Source of the DNA: Spartobacteria bacterium
GTDB taxonomy: Bacteria > Verrucomicrobiota > Verrucomicrobiia > Chthoniobacterales > UBA10450
Assembly: GCA_003134765.1 (NCBI GenBank)
Contig: PLCM01000003.1
Coordinates: 1 to 64,000, forward strand
Direction of reading: 5' to 3'
DNA length: 64,000 bases
Shown here: positions 51,547 to 59,339 of the stretch, piece after piece
How the letters are laid out: every line of letters starts with the position of its first letter
Position numbering within the stretch: position 1 is the stretch's first letter
Made by a program: the position numbers and the translations under genes
The notes under the pieces: generated by a model
Told to the model about the DNA's origin: nothing
What the model saw: only the letters and a program-made list of their open reading frames with translations
Databases searched by the model: none

Positions 51547-52785
51547 ATGAGCACCGAAGTAAAAGTCCCGGCCGTCGGCGAATCGATCTCCAGCGGCGTT
51601 GTTTCCGTCTGGCACAAGAAGTCGGGTGAACAGGTCAGCGCTGGTGATCCGCTCTTCACCCTCGAAACGGATAAGGTTTCCACCGAGATCAACGCGGAGA
51701 AAGATGGCGTCCTCCAAACCCTGGTGGCGGAAGGGGCGGAGGTGAAGATCGGCGACGTGGTGGCGACGATCGAGGACGGCACCGGGGACGGTGCGAAGGC
51801 CGAGAAGAAAACGGAGCCGGCAGCGCAAAAGTCGGACGTGCAGAAGCCCGTCCCTCCGAAAGAATCTTCCAGCGCTCTTTCGCCGGCAGTACGACGCGTC
51901 GTGACCGAGGAAAAACTGGATCCGCAGGAGATTCGCGGCACGGGAAAAGGTGGGCGGGTGACAAAGAACGACGCGATGACGGCCGCGCAGAATCGAGCAG
52001 AGCCGCGAACGACCGAATCGCCGGCAGCGAAAGCGAAAGACGATCACGCCGAGGAAAAACAGGCGCCGCCGGTCCAGACGGAGAGCGGCCGATTTACCCG
52101 CCGGAAAATGTCACCCTTGCGGCGCAAGATCGCGGCGCAACTGGTGATGGCTCAGCATACGGCGGCGATCCTCACCACTTTTAACGAATGCGATATGACG
52201 GCGGTGCAGGAACTCCGCGCGAAATCGCAGGACGCCTTCACGAAAAAGAATGGCTTAAAGCTCGGGTTCATGTCGTTTTTCATCAAAGCGGCGGTCGAAG
52301 GATTGAAAGCCGTTCCTTCAATCAACAGCCGAATCGAAGGCGAAGATTTTATTCAGAACCACTACTACGACATCGGGGTCGCGGTCGGAACGGAGCGCGG
52401 CCTCGTGGTCCCAGTGGTGCGCGATGCCGACAAGAAGAGCTTCGCGGAGTTGGAGCGTGACATCGCGGATTTCGCGACGAAGGCGCGCGAAGGAAAAATG
52501 AAGATTGAAGATTTGCAGGGCGGTGTCTTCACCATTTCGAACGGCGGCGTTTACGGCTCGTTGCTGAGCACGCCGATCCTGAATCCTCCGCAGAGCGGGA
52601 TTCTCGGCATGCACACGATTCAGAAGCGCCCGGTGGCGATCAAGGACGAGATCGTGATTCGTCCGATGATGTATCTGGCGCTGAGCTACGATCATCGCGC
52701 CGTCGACGGGAAGGAAGCGGTTACGTTTCTCATTACCGTTAAACAAGGCATCGAGGATCCGAAGAAACTGCCGCTCGATTTTTAG
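51547..52785 (+). CDS. sucB: 2-oxoglutarate dehydrogenase E2 (dihydrolipoyl succinyltransferase)
   Basis: A 412-residue core of the complex. The lipoyl domain (1-~75) has lipoylated Lys43 in [10 protein letters not shown]. The linker is Ala/Pro/Lys-rich. The E1/E3-binding domain (~115-150) is [20 protein letters not shown]. The catalytic domain (~180-412) ends with [12 protein letters not shown] (His383, Asp387). Part of the linker, [10 protein letters not shown], is encoded by a half-copy of palindrome family I (51834-51858). Confidence 0.97.
   Translation: MSTEVKVPAVGESISSGVVSVWHKKSGEQVSAGDPLFTLETDKVSTEINAEKDGVLQTLVAEGAEVKIGDVVATIEDGTGDGAKAEKKTEPAAQKSDVQKPVPPKESSSALSPAVRRVVTEEKLDPQEIRGTGKGGRVTKNDAMTAAQNRAEPRTTESPAAKAKDDHAEEKQAPPVQTESGRFTRRKMSPLRRKIAAQLVMAQHTAAILTTFNECDMTAVQELRAKSQDAFTKKNGLKLGFMSFFIKAAVEGLKAVPSINSRIEGEDFIQNHYYDIGVAVGTERGLVVPVVRDADKKSFAELERDIADFATKAREGKMKIEDLQGGVFTISNGGVYGSLLSTPILNPPQSGILGMHTIQKRPVAIKDEIVIRPMMYLALSYDHRAVDGKEAVTFLITVKQGIEDPKKLPLDF
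51834..51858 (+). repeat. Half-copy of palindrome family I inside sucB
   Basis: GGACGTGCAGAAGCCCGTCC then CTCCG, identical except for one base to the right arm of the repeat at 43849-43872. It is in frame in the flexible linker. Confidence 0.8.
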
Positions 52786-53373
52786 CGAGAAGGGCGATCT
52801 TTCGACCGTGCTAGACAGGCGGGCGCGTGTCATGCGCTCGCGGAGACCGCCTTCTTCCAGGAAGGCTTTCTCCAACTGGCGAAGCTGCTGGTCGAGCAGG
52901 TAGTTCGTCTGGTGGATCAGGCAGATGAGGATGTTCGCGACTATCTCGGCGGGGCGCGTCTCGATATAGGTCGCATAGGACTCATAGGACCTATTTTCTT
53001 GGCTGCCCAGGCGTCGCAGGAACCTCGCCTCCCGGCTGTTCTTGTCCCAGAGAGCCGCTTTCCTCACTCGCAGAAAATCACGATAGTCTTCCAACAATTC
53101 CTCCAAGCTGGCGCGCGCCACATTTATCAGTTTGATCTCGGCTTCCTTCGAAGTTCCGGAGGCCTGGCTCCCTTCGAGGATGTTCTGCTTCCCGGAGCGC
53201 GCCGCCTGCACCATCTGATCCACGGTCCGGTCGCGCTTGTTAAGAAACCTTTCGCAAAACCTCACCGTGGCGTCAGACACAATCCTCGCTTTCTGAAACG
53301 AAAGGAGCTCTTCATAACCGCCATGTGGCGGAATAAAGTTCTGGGGCACGGTAGACAAGTGTATAGGTCGCAT
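52318..53373 (-). CDS. Four-helix-bundle suffix protein, apparently run-on into antisense sucB
   Basis: From ATG 53373 the first ~190 residues match the small four-helix-bundle (S23-related, 'suffix') family: [80 protein letters not shown] and the usual end [16 protein letters not shown]. Normally the protein stops there. Here no stop occurs until 52318, so about 160 residues would be read antisense through the 3' third of sucB, which is not plausible as function. A lost stop or small indel near 52815 is likely. The role of the family is unknown. The start overlaps the lpd promoter region. Confidence 0.7.
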   Translation of the reverse strand: MRPIHLSTVPQNFIPPHGGYEELLSFQKARIVSDATVRFCERFLNKRDRTVDQMVQAARSGKQNILEGSQASGTSKEAEIKLINVARASLEELLEDYRDFLRVRKAALWDKNSREARFLRRLGSQENRSYESYATYIETRPAEIVANILICLIHQTNYLLDQQLRQLEKAFLEEGGLRERMTRARLSSTVERSPFSLKIERQFLRILDALFNGNEKRNRFLPVDGAMIVAQRQIHHRTNHDLVLDRHRALLNRVHAENPALRRIQDRRAQQRAVNAAVRNGEDTALQIFNLHFSFARLRREIRDVTLQLREALLVGIAHHWDHEAALRSDRDPDVVVVVLNKIFAFDSAVD

Positions 53374-53395
53374 GAGACTTATACGACCTATTAAA

Positions 53396-54808
53396 ATGGC
53401 TGGAGATAAATTTGATATCGTCATCATTGGCTCGGGCCCCGGCGGATACGTCGCGGCGATTCGCGCGGCGCAGCTCGGACTGAAAACCGCGATTGTCGAA
53501 AAGGACAAGGACCTCGGAGGCACCTGCCTCAACATCGGCTGCATCCCGAGCAAGGCTCTCCTTACCTCGAGCGATCATTACGTCTTCGCGAAAAGAGAAG
53601 CGGGCAAGCACGGCATCGTCATCGAAACCGTCGGACTCGATCTGGCGAAGATGCTCGCGCGCAAAGACAAGGTCGTGAAGACGATGAACAGCGGCGTGAA
53701 GATGCTGATGAAAGGAAACAAGATCACGACCTTCCAAGGTCTGGGGACGGTGACTGCGCCCGGCCGCGTCACGATCAAGCCGGACGAAGGCGACACCCAG
53801 GAGATCGAGACGAAAAACGTCATCATCGCCACCGGCAGCGTGCCGGTTGAACTGGCCAACATGAAATTCGACGGCGACGTCATCGTGAGCAGCACGGAAG
53901 CGCTCACGTTCGAAAAGGCGCCCGAAAAACTGCTCGTTATCGGCGGGGGCGCGATCGGGCTCGAGCTCGGTTCGGTTTGGAGCCGACTCGGCTCGGAAGT
54001 GATCGTGCTGGAATTTCTGCCGCGGATCGCGCTTGGTTTCGATTTGGAGCTGGCGAATCTGTTACAGAAATCGCTCACCGCCCAGGGCATGGCGTTCCAT
54101 CTTCAGACCAAGGTCAGCTCGGTGAAGGTCGAGAAAGGCCGCGCGGTGGCGACCGCGACTAAAGGTGAGGAAGAACTGACATTCGAAGCTGACAAAGTGC
54201 TCGTGTCGGTGGGCCGTCGCGCTTTTGCGAAGGGAGTCTTTGGAGAAAAACTCGGCGTTGCGATGGATGATCGCGGGCGGGTGAAAGTGGATGAACATTT
54301 CAAGACTAACGTCGAAGGCATTTACGCGATCGGCGATGTCATCGCGGGCCCAATGCTGGCGCACAAAGCCGAGGAGGAAGGGATCGCGTGCGTTGAGATG
54401 ATCGCGGGCAAGGCCGGTCACGTGAATTACGAAGTCATCCCGGGAATCATTTATACGAACCCGGAGCTGGCCGGTGTTGGCCTCACAGAGGATCTCGCCA
54501 AAGAAAAAGGAATGGATGTAAGGGTCGGCAAGTTTCCTTTCCGAGCGAATGGCCGGGCGGTGGCGAACGAAGATTACGAAGGCGTAGTCAAGTTCGTGGC
54601 CGACGCGAAGACCGACCGGATTCTGGGCGCGCACATTCTCTCCCACGCCGCTTCGGAATTGATCGCGGAAACGGTGGCCGTGATGGAATTCGGCGGCAGC
54701 TCCGAAGATCTCGGTCGCACCGTCCACGCCCATCCTACCTTAAGCGAAGCAGTGAAAGAAGCCGCGCTGAATGTTGACAAGCGCGCGATCCATATTGGCA
54801 ATCGGTGA
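53396..54808 (+). CDS. lpd: Dihydrolipoyl dehydrogenase (E3)
   Basis: A 470-residue FAD disulfide oxidoreductase that reoxidises the lipoyl groups of E2. FAD-binding VIIGSGPGGYVAAIRAAQLG, redox disulfide GGTCLNIGCIPSKALL (Cys44 and Cys49), NAD-binding VIGGGAIGLELGSVWSRLGS, and the C-terminal HAHPTLSEAV with the catalytic His-Glu pair are all present. Start ATG 53396 gives the standard MAGDKFDIVIIG; the frame to 53372 is repeat-like sequence. Confidence 0.97.
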   Translation: MAGDKFDIVIIGSGPGGYVAAIRAAQLGLKTAIVEKDKDLGGTCLNIGCIPSKALLTSSDHYVFAKREAGKHGIVIETVGLDLAKMLARKDKVVKTMNSGVKMLMKGNKITTFQGLGTVTAPGRVTIKPDEGDTQEIETKNVIIATGSVPVELANMKFDGDVIVSSTEALTFEKAPEKLLVIGGGAIGLELGSVWSRLGSEVIVLEFLPRIALGFDLELANLLQKSLTAQGMAFHLQTKVSSVKVEKGRAVATATKGEEELTFEADKVLVSVGRRAFAKGVFGEKLGVAMDDRGRVKVDEHFKTNVEGIYAIGDVIAGPMLAHKAEEEGIACVEMIAGKAGHVNYEVIPGIIYTNPELAGVGLTEDLAKEKGMDVRVGKFPFRANGRAVANEDYEGVVKFVADAKTDRILGAHILSHAASELIAETVAVMEFGGSSEDLGRTVHAHPTLSEAVKEAALNVDKRAIHIGNR

Positions 54809-54814
54809 ACAGCT

Positions 54815-54921
54815 GCCTCTTCTGTAGCCGCGGCGCTGTGCGCCGCGCGAGAACACGCACGCTATTGTGAGCAGCGAAATCTCAATTACGCGGTCCACAG
54901 GGCCGCGGCTACAGAAGAGGC
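54815..54921. repeat. Palindromic repeat, family D, copy 1
   Basis: Perfect 20-base arms: GCCTCTTCTGTAGCCGCGGC at 54815-54834 and its exact complement ending at 54921. The internal part also pairs partly. Other copies are at 57731-57843 and, interrupted, at about 9217-9398. Confidence 0.9.
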
Positions 54922-54963
54922 CATATGATTGACAACCACCTCCGCTTTCGGCAAATCGGCTCA

Positions 54964-55938
54964 ATGATTCGGCGATTTGTCATAGCTCTCTCGCTCGTCC
55001 TCGCTGCCACGACGATGAATGCCGCTTCCGAGATCGTCGTCGCGATCCGCTATCTCCAGGCAGAAGGCGAAAGCCACGCCCACCTTTTTCTCTACAAGGA
55101 AGACGGCACTCTGTTGCGTCAGTTGACCAAGGAAAATTCCGGCCAGGACCTCGATCCGATGTTCACCCCGGACGGCGAGACGATCGTGTTCGCGCGAGAG
55201 ATCGCCGAGAACAAGTTCGAGTATTGGAGCATCGATCCCAAGGGCGGCGGATTGAAGCGTCTCGAAACCCAGCCGGAATGGTATGCAAACACGAAGACCA
55301 CCTCTTATTTCGTCTGGCCGGAAATGGAAGGGTCCGGCGACAACGACAGCGCGCCGCCGTTCGGCCAGCGGACTCAACGCTTTCGCGCGCCCGATGGCTC
55401 CGTGGAAATGGTCCTGCGGGAAGTGAAGGGAGATGAGGCCGACCAGGACAATAATCTGGGCCACGGCAAACATTATCTCCTGCGGGATTTGAAGTCCGGA
55501 AAGGACTACGAATTTGAAAAGCTCCCCGGGTTTGAGGGCGCGGTTGAGCAACTCCAGTTGAAAGGGAAGGACGATCGCTTCCTGCTCGAGCCGCCGCTGC
55601 GTCTCGCCTTTTTCGGGGTGCACCTCAACAGCACCGACGGTGATACCGATTTCGCGCTGGATCTGACCAATCGCCGCTTCGTGCGCCTTTCGCCGAATTG
55701 GGCCGCACCGTTCCCCCTGCCGGGCGAAGGAGCGTTCCTCACCATGACCTACGTGCGTTACGTCCCGATCGCCGGCACGAAAAAGACGGCGAACTGCAGT
55801 TACCTGGAGTCCTGGGACGCCAATTTGAAGAAGATCCGTTTTGCGCGCGAAGGAACCGCCGCGATTTGTTACGGCGCTTCCATGTATCGAGCAGGGAAAA
55901 CTCCGGCCACGATCCATATTCGAAGAAGTGGCGATTGA
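54964..55938 (+). CDS. Secreted TolB/PD40-like beta-propeller protein
   Basis: A 324-residue protein with a signal peptide (MIRRFVIALSLVLAATTMNA) and then WD40-like PD40 blades: LLRQLTKENSGQDLDPMFTP, DGETIVFAREIAENKFEYWS, IDPKGGGLKRL. It is probably periplasmic and binds proteins or glycans; no catalytic motif is seen. ATG 54964 is chosen because the signal peptide starts there; ATG 54925 adds a non-signal extension. Confidence 0.8.
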   Translation: MIRRFVIALSLVLAATTMNAASEIVVAIRYLQAEGESHAHLFLYKEDGTLLRQLTKENSGQDLDPMFTPDGETIVFAREIAENKFEYWSIDPKGGGLKRLETQPEWYANTKTTSYFVWPEMEGSGDNDSAPPFGQRTQRFRAPDGSVEMVLREVKGDEADQDNNLGHGKHYLLRDLKSGKDYEFEKLPGFEGAVEQLQLKGKDDRFLLEPPLRLAFFGVHLNSTDGDTDFALDLTNRRFVRLSPNWAAPFPLPGEGAFLTMTYVRYVPIAGTKKTANCSYLESWDANLKKIRFAREGTAAICYGASMYRAGKTPATIHIRRSGD

Positions 55939-55980
55939 GGATTTGCGCACGTGAGATGGCAAGACCGAGTGCCAAGAGCG

Positions 55981-56165
55981 GACCCTCATCCTAACCTTCT
56001 CCCTCATGGAGAAGGAACGGCACGGAAGGCGCCAGTCTGCATTTTGGTAGGGCGAGACTCTGTCGAGCCGAGGCCACGCATCAAACAACGCCCGGCTCGA
56101 CGGAGTCTCGCCCTACCAAGGAAAAACGCCTCCTCTCCCTGAGGGGGAGGGCTGGGGTGAGGGTC
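55981..56165. repeat. Nested palindromes: family L enclosing family A copy 2
   Basis: The outer arms GACCCTCATCCTAACCTTCT (55981-56000) and a counterpart ending GGGGTGAGGGTC (56165) enclose a complete family A palindrome at 56042-56119. The outer family also occurs at 9140-9213. Confidence 0.85.
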
Positions 56166-56185
56166 AATAGACGCGCTGATTTGCC

Positions 56186-57730
56186 ATGCGGAACGATTTC
56201 CAGAGCCACCGAAGCCCTTCTTCGATCGGCCCCGTCATCGTCTTGTCCCTGGCCGCGGCGGATCTGGTCTTCCATCTTCTCATCGCGAACCGTTACGGAA
56301 TTTTTCGCGACGAACTTTACTATCTCGCCTGCTCCGAACATCTCGGTGCCGGTTACGTCGATCAGCCGCCGCTTATCGCGTTTGTCGCCTGGATCGCACG
56401 CCATCTCTTTGGCGAATCGCTGATCGGTTTGCGGTTCCTTCCAGCCCTCGCCGGCGCCGTTACCGTCTGGTTAACGGGAAAACTCGCGCGGGACCTTGGC
56501 GGCGGCGGGTTTGCGCAAGCGCTCGCTGCCCTGGCGGTGATTGCCGCGCCGATCTTTTTGCTCATGCACCATTGGCTCACTATGAATGCGTTCGAGCCCC
56601 TCATCTGGATCGCCTGCGCCTGGTGCATCGTGCGCGCGATCGATCGCAACGAGCCGCGTTCCTGGCTCTGGTTCGGCGTCCTCCTTGGCGTGGGGATGGA
56701 AAACAAATACAGCACGGCGTTTTTCGCCTTCGCGGTTGCCGGCGCGTTGCTTCTCACGCCGCAACGCCGGTTCCTCGCGAATCGCTGGATCTGGCTCGGC
56801 GCCGCCTGTTCGCTCCTGATTTTCCTGCCCAATCTGATCTGGCTCGTCCGCCACGATTTTCCGTTCCTCGAATTGATGCACAACATCCGCAGCACCCATC
56901 GTGACGTCGTTCGCGGGCCGGTCGCCTTCATCGCAGACCAGGTGAAGCTCATGAACCCGACCCTGTTTCCGCTCTGGGCCGGTGGACTTGGCTGGCTCTT
57001 TTTTAGTCGGCAGGGCAGCCGGTTTCGCATTCTCGGCTGGATCTACGCGCTCTTGCTCGCGGCGTTCATTGTCTTGAAGGGGAAAAATTATTATCTCGCC
57101 CCTGTCTACCCGATGCTGTTCTCCGCGGGCGGGGTGGCGCTTGAGAATCTTAGCCGGCTCCGGATGCGATGGAGCCGCCCCGTTTATGTCGTGCTGGTCG
57201 TGGTCGTGACTTGCTTGCTGGCACCCTTGGCCGTCCCCGTCTTGTCCGTGGAGAATTATCTCCGCTATCAGAAAGCGCTCGGCTTCGAACCGCCGAAAGC
57301 CGAAAACCAGCCGACCGGTCCGTTGCCCCAGCATTTCGCCGACGAATTTGGCTGGGAGGAAATGGCTCGCGAAGTCGGCCGCATCTACAACGCGCTTCCG
57401 CCGGAACAGCGCGCGAAGACCGCCATCTTCGCGAACAGCTACGGCCAGGCGGGCGCGATCGATTTCTTCGGGAAAAAATACGGACTGCCGAAGTCGATCA
57501 GCAATCACCAGAGCTATTGGTTCTGGGGCCCGCGCGATTACACCGGCGAAAGCGTCATCGTGCTCGGCAGCGATGGGACCGGCGACCGCGAACATTTCGC
57601 GACCGTGGAAGTCGCGGGGCAGACCGATCATCCCTATTCACGGTTGGACGAACACTTCGATATCTTCCTTTGCCGCGATCTGAACACGACGCTGCAGAAG
57701 TTGTGGCCGAAAGCCAAGAAGTGGAATTGA
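56186..57730 (+). CDS. GT39-family membrane glycosyltransferase (ArnT/PMT-like)
   Basis: A 514-residue GT-C enzyme. RYGIFRDELYYLACSEHLGA carries the catalytic Asp-Glu in the first periplasmic loop, and YVDQPPLIAFVAWIARHLFG is the second conserved stretch. Eleven or so hydrophobic segments follow, and a soluble C-terminus from residue ~400 (TAIFANSYGQAGAIDFFGKK). Such enzymes move sugars from polyprenyl phosphate to lipid A or proteins. The repeat block upstream leaves only 20 bases before the ATG. Confidence 0.9.
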   Translation: MRNDFQSHRSPSSIGPVIVLSLAAADLVFHLLIANRYGIFRDELYYLACSEHLGAGYVDQPPLIAFVAWIARHLFGESLIGLRFLPALAGAVTVWLTGKLARDLGGGGFAQALAALAVIAAPIFLLMHHWLTMNAFEPLIWIACAWCIVRAIDRNEPRSWLWFGVLLGVGMENKYSTAFFAFAVAGALLLTPQRRFLANRWIWLGAACSLLIFLPNLIWLVRHDFPFLELMHNIRSTHRDVVRGPVAFIADQVKLMNPTLFPLWAGGLGWLFFSRQGSRFRILGWIYALLLAAFIVLKGKNYYLAPVYPMLFSAGGVALENLSRLRMRWSRPVYVVLVVVVTCLLAPLAVPVLSVENYLRYQKALGFEPPKAENQPTGPLPQHFADEFGWEEMAREVGRIYNALPPEQRAKTAIFANSYGQAGAIDFFGKKYGLPKSISNHQSYWFWGPRDYTGESVIVLGSDGTGDREHFATVEVAGQTDHPYSRLDEHFDIFLCRDLNTTLQKLWPKAKKWN

Positions 57731-57843
57731 GCTTTCTTCTGTAGCCGCGGCCCTCTGGGCCGCGTGGGTATCGACCTGGATTGTTGCTTGCGTTGCGTTG
57801 CGCAATCTCTCACGGCCCACAGGGCCGCGGCTTCAGAAGAGGC
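57731..57843. repeat. Palindromic repeat, family D, copy 2
   Basis: GCTTTCTTCTGTAGCCGCGG at 57731 is answered by CCGCGGCTTCAGAAGAGGC ending at 57843. The arms are slightly less perfect than copy 1. It starts one base after the GT39 stop. Confidence 0.85.
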
Positions 57844-57870
57844 TGAAATCTGCGATTGTTCCCAAGACCA

Positions 57871-58422
57871 ATGGAAAGCACGACCGCCATCCTGCTCCGG
57901 AAACGAAAGCTGAGCGACACGAGCCTCATCGTATCGTGGTGCACGGAGTCGTTAGGCTGCATCCAGACTGTAGCGAAAGGGGCGCGCCGTGGGAAGAGCG
58001 CGTTCGCCGGCAAGCTCGACCTGTTTTTCGAAGCGGAGATTGCGATCGTCCGCAGCCGTAAATCGAGTCTGCACACCCTCACCGAGGTCGTGCTCCGGAA
58101 TCCGTTCAGCGGTATTCGAAAAAATCTACGGCGAACGCAGGCTGCCTCCTACTTCGTCGAGCTGATCGAGCTCTGCACCGAATCCGATCACCATGAGCCC
58201 GAGCTCTTCTCCCTGCTGCGCCGCGCCTTCACTTACCTGGACGGCAAAGATCCCGACCTGCGCGCGGTGCTCCATTTCGAAACCGAGCTGGCCCGCATCG
58301 CCGGAGTGCACGACACGAAAATGTTAAAGAGCGATCCGGCCCTCGCGCTCGCGAACCTTTTCGGACGGCTACCCTCATCGCGTGCCGACCTTCTAAAGGG
58401 CGCTTTGACAAGTCTCGGGTAG
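57871..58422 (+). CDS. recO: DNA repair protein RecO, short, stop codon in repeat
   Basis: A 183-residue RecO: N-terminal OB domain (TTAILLRKRKLSDTSLIVSW; GCIQTVAKGARRGKSAFAGK), then helical parts (TQAASYFVELIELCTESDHH). It helps load RecA in the RecFOR pathway. Usual RecO proteins are ~230-250 residues with a C-terminal helical/zinc region, which is missing here. The final codons (AGT CTC GGG TAG) coincide with the arm of palindrome family F, so the C-terminus was probably replaced by the repeat. ATG 57871 is the family start. Confidence 0.85.
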   Translation: MESTTAILLRKRKLSDTSLIVSWCTESLGCIQTVAKGARRGKSAFAGKLDLFFEAEIAIVRSRKSSLHTLTEVVLRNPFSGIRKNLRRTQAASYFVELIELCTESDHHEPELFSLLRRAFTYLDGKDPDLRAVLHFETELARIAGVHDTKMLKSDPALALANLFGRLPSSRADLLKGALTSLG

Positions 58423-58530
58423 GGTGGGCGTCTCCCCCGCCGGTGATCGCGTCTCGCGATCGCAAGCTGGAAAAGATTGTTTTGGCAAGATGCCAAAACC
58501 GACGGGCGGGACGCCCACCCTACCCGAGAC
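58412..58530. repeat. Palindromic repeat, family F
   Basis: Perfect 21-base arms (58412-58432 and 58510-58530); the core is CGGGTAGGGTGGGCGTC. The loop holds a second pairing (ATCGCGTCTCGCGAT). The left arm overlaps the end of recO. Confidence 0.9.
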
Positions 58531-58612
58531 CGGGCGGCGGCGATCGAAGAAGTAACGTGCTCGTTACCATCGATCTCTTGCCGGAACACACCTCGCCGCT
58601 ACCCTGCTTTTC

Positions 58613-59191
58613 GTGAAACGAATCGGATTAGTCCTGCTCGTCGTGGCTGGTCTTTCCCCGATCGCGCAGGCGAACGACACCTTCAAGATCGATCCGGCGC
58701 GTTCGACGATTGCGTTTAAAGTCCGGCACATGCTCGGGACCGCGAAAGGCAACTTCTCGAAATTCAGCGGAACGATCGTGGCTGACCGCGAGCGCCCGGA
58801 GCAATCGTCCGTAACGGTGACGATCGATGCCGCCAGCATCGATACCGGCATCGTGAAACGGGATGAGCATTTGCGCGGCGAACTCTTTAACGTCGCCAAA
58901 TTTCCGGAAATTACGTTCAAGAGCCGCCGGGTGAAACAAACCGGCACAAATGCCGGTGAAATCATCGGCGATTTCACCATGCATGGAGTGACGCGCGCGA
59001 TCACTTTGAATGTCCAGCTGGTAGGCGGCGCCGATGCGGCGGCGAAAAATGCGGCCAGCCATTGGCGTGTAACCACCGCTCCGCTGAGACGGAGCCAGTT
59101 TGGGTTGGTCTTCAGCAAAAGCGCCGAGACGATCTCGATGATCGCGGACGAAGTTGCCGTCGATATCGAAATCGAAGCGCGGAGGCAATAA
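58613..59191 (+). CDS. YceI family periplasmic protein
   Basis: A 192-residue lipocalin-like YceI protein with signal peptide MKRIGLVLLVVAGLSPIAQA. Blocks: FKIDPARSTIAFKVRHMLGT, KFSGTIVADRERPEQSSVTV, EHLRGELFNVAKFPEITFKS, GDFTMHGVTRAITLNVQL. YceI proteins bind polyisoprenoids such as quinones; the exact ligand is unknown. Start GTG 58613. Confidence 0.93.
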   Translation: MKRIGLVLLVVAGLSPIAQANDTFKIDPARSTIAFKVRHMLGTAKGNFSKFSGTIVADRERPEQSSVTVTIDAASIDTGIVKRDEHLRGELFNVAKFPEITFKSRRVKQTGTNAGEIIGDFTMHGVTRAITLNVQLVGGADAAAKNAASHWRVTTAPLRRSQFGLVFSKSAETISMIADEVAVDIEIEARRQ

Positions 59192-59216
59192 GGGGTTGGG
59201 ATTCGGCAGTGTGTGA

Positions 59217-59296
59217 TTGTAGCAACGACCCTGTGGGCGCGCCCTGTCTTGTTTGCCTCCAGCACTTAAGTAAGACGCCCAACAGGGCGTCGCTAG
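59217..59296. repeat. Palindromic repeat, family J
   Basis: TTGTAGCAACGACCCTGTGG then GCG at the left is answered by GACGCCCAACAGGGCGTCGC and TAG at the right (59274-59296). It lies between the convergent YceI and TonB-receptor genes. Confidence 0.75.
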
Positions 59297-59339
59297 CCGG
59301 GGCGTGCCTATGGGTCCCGACGCTTGAAAGCGACCGCGC

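Noticed and set aside
54961..56088. Minus-strand 375-codon open frame
   Set aside because: Opposite the PD40 protein and running into repeat DNA; no family features.
56471..57631. Minus-strand 386-codon open frame
   Set aside because: Antisense to the GT39 enzyme; no membrane or domain pattern of its own.
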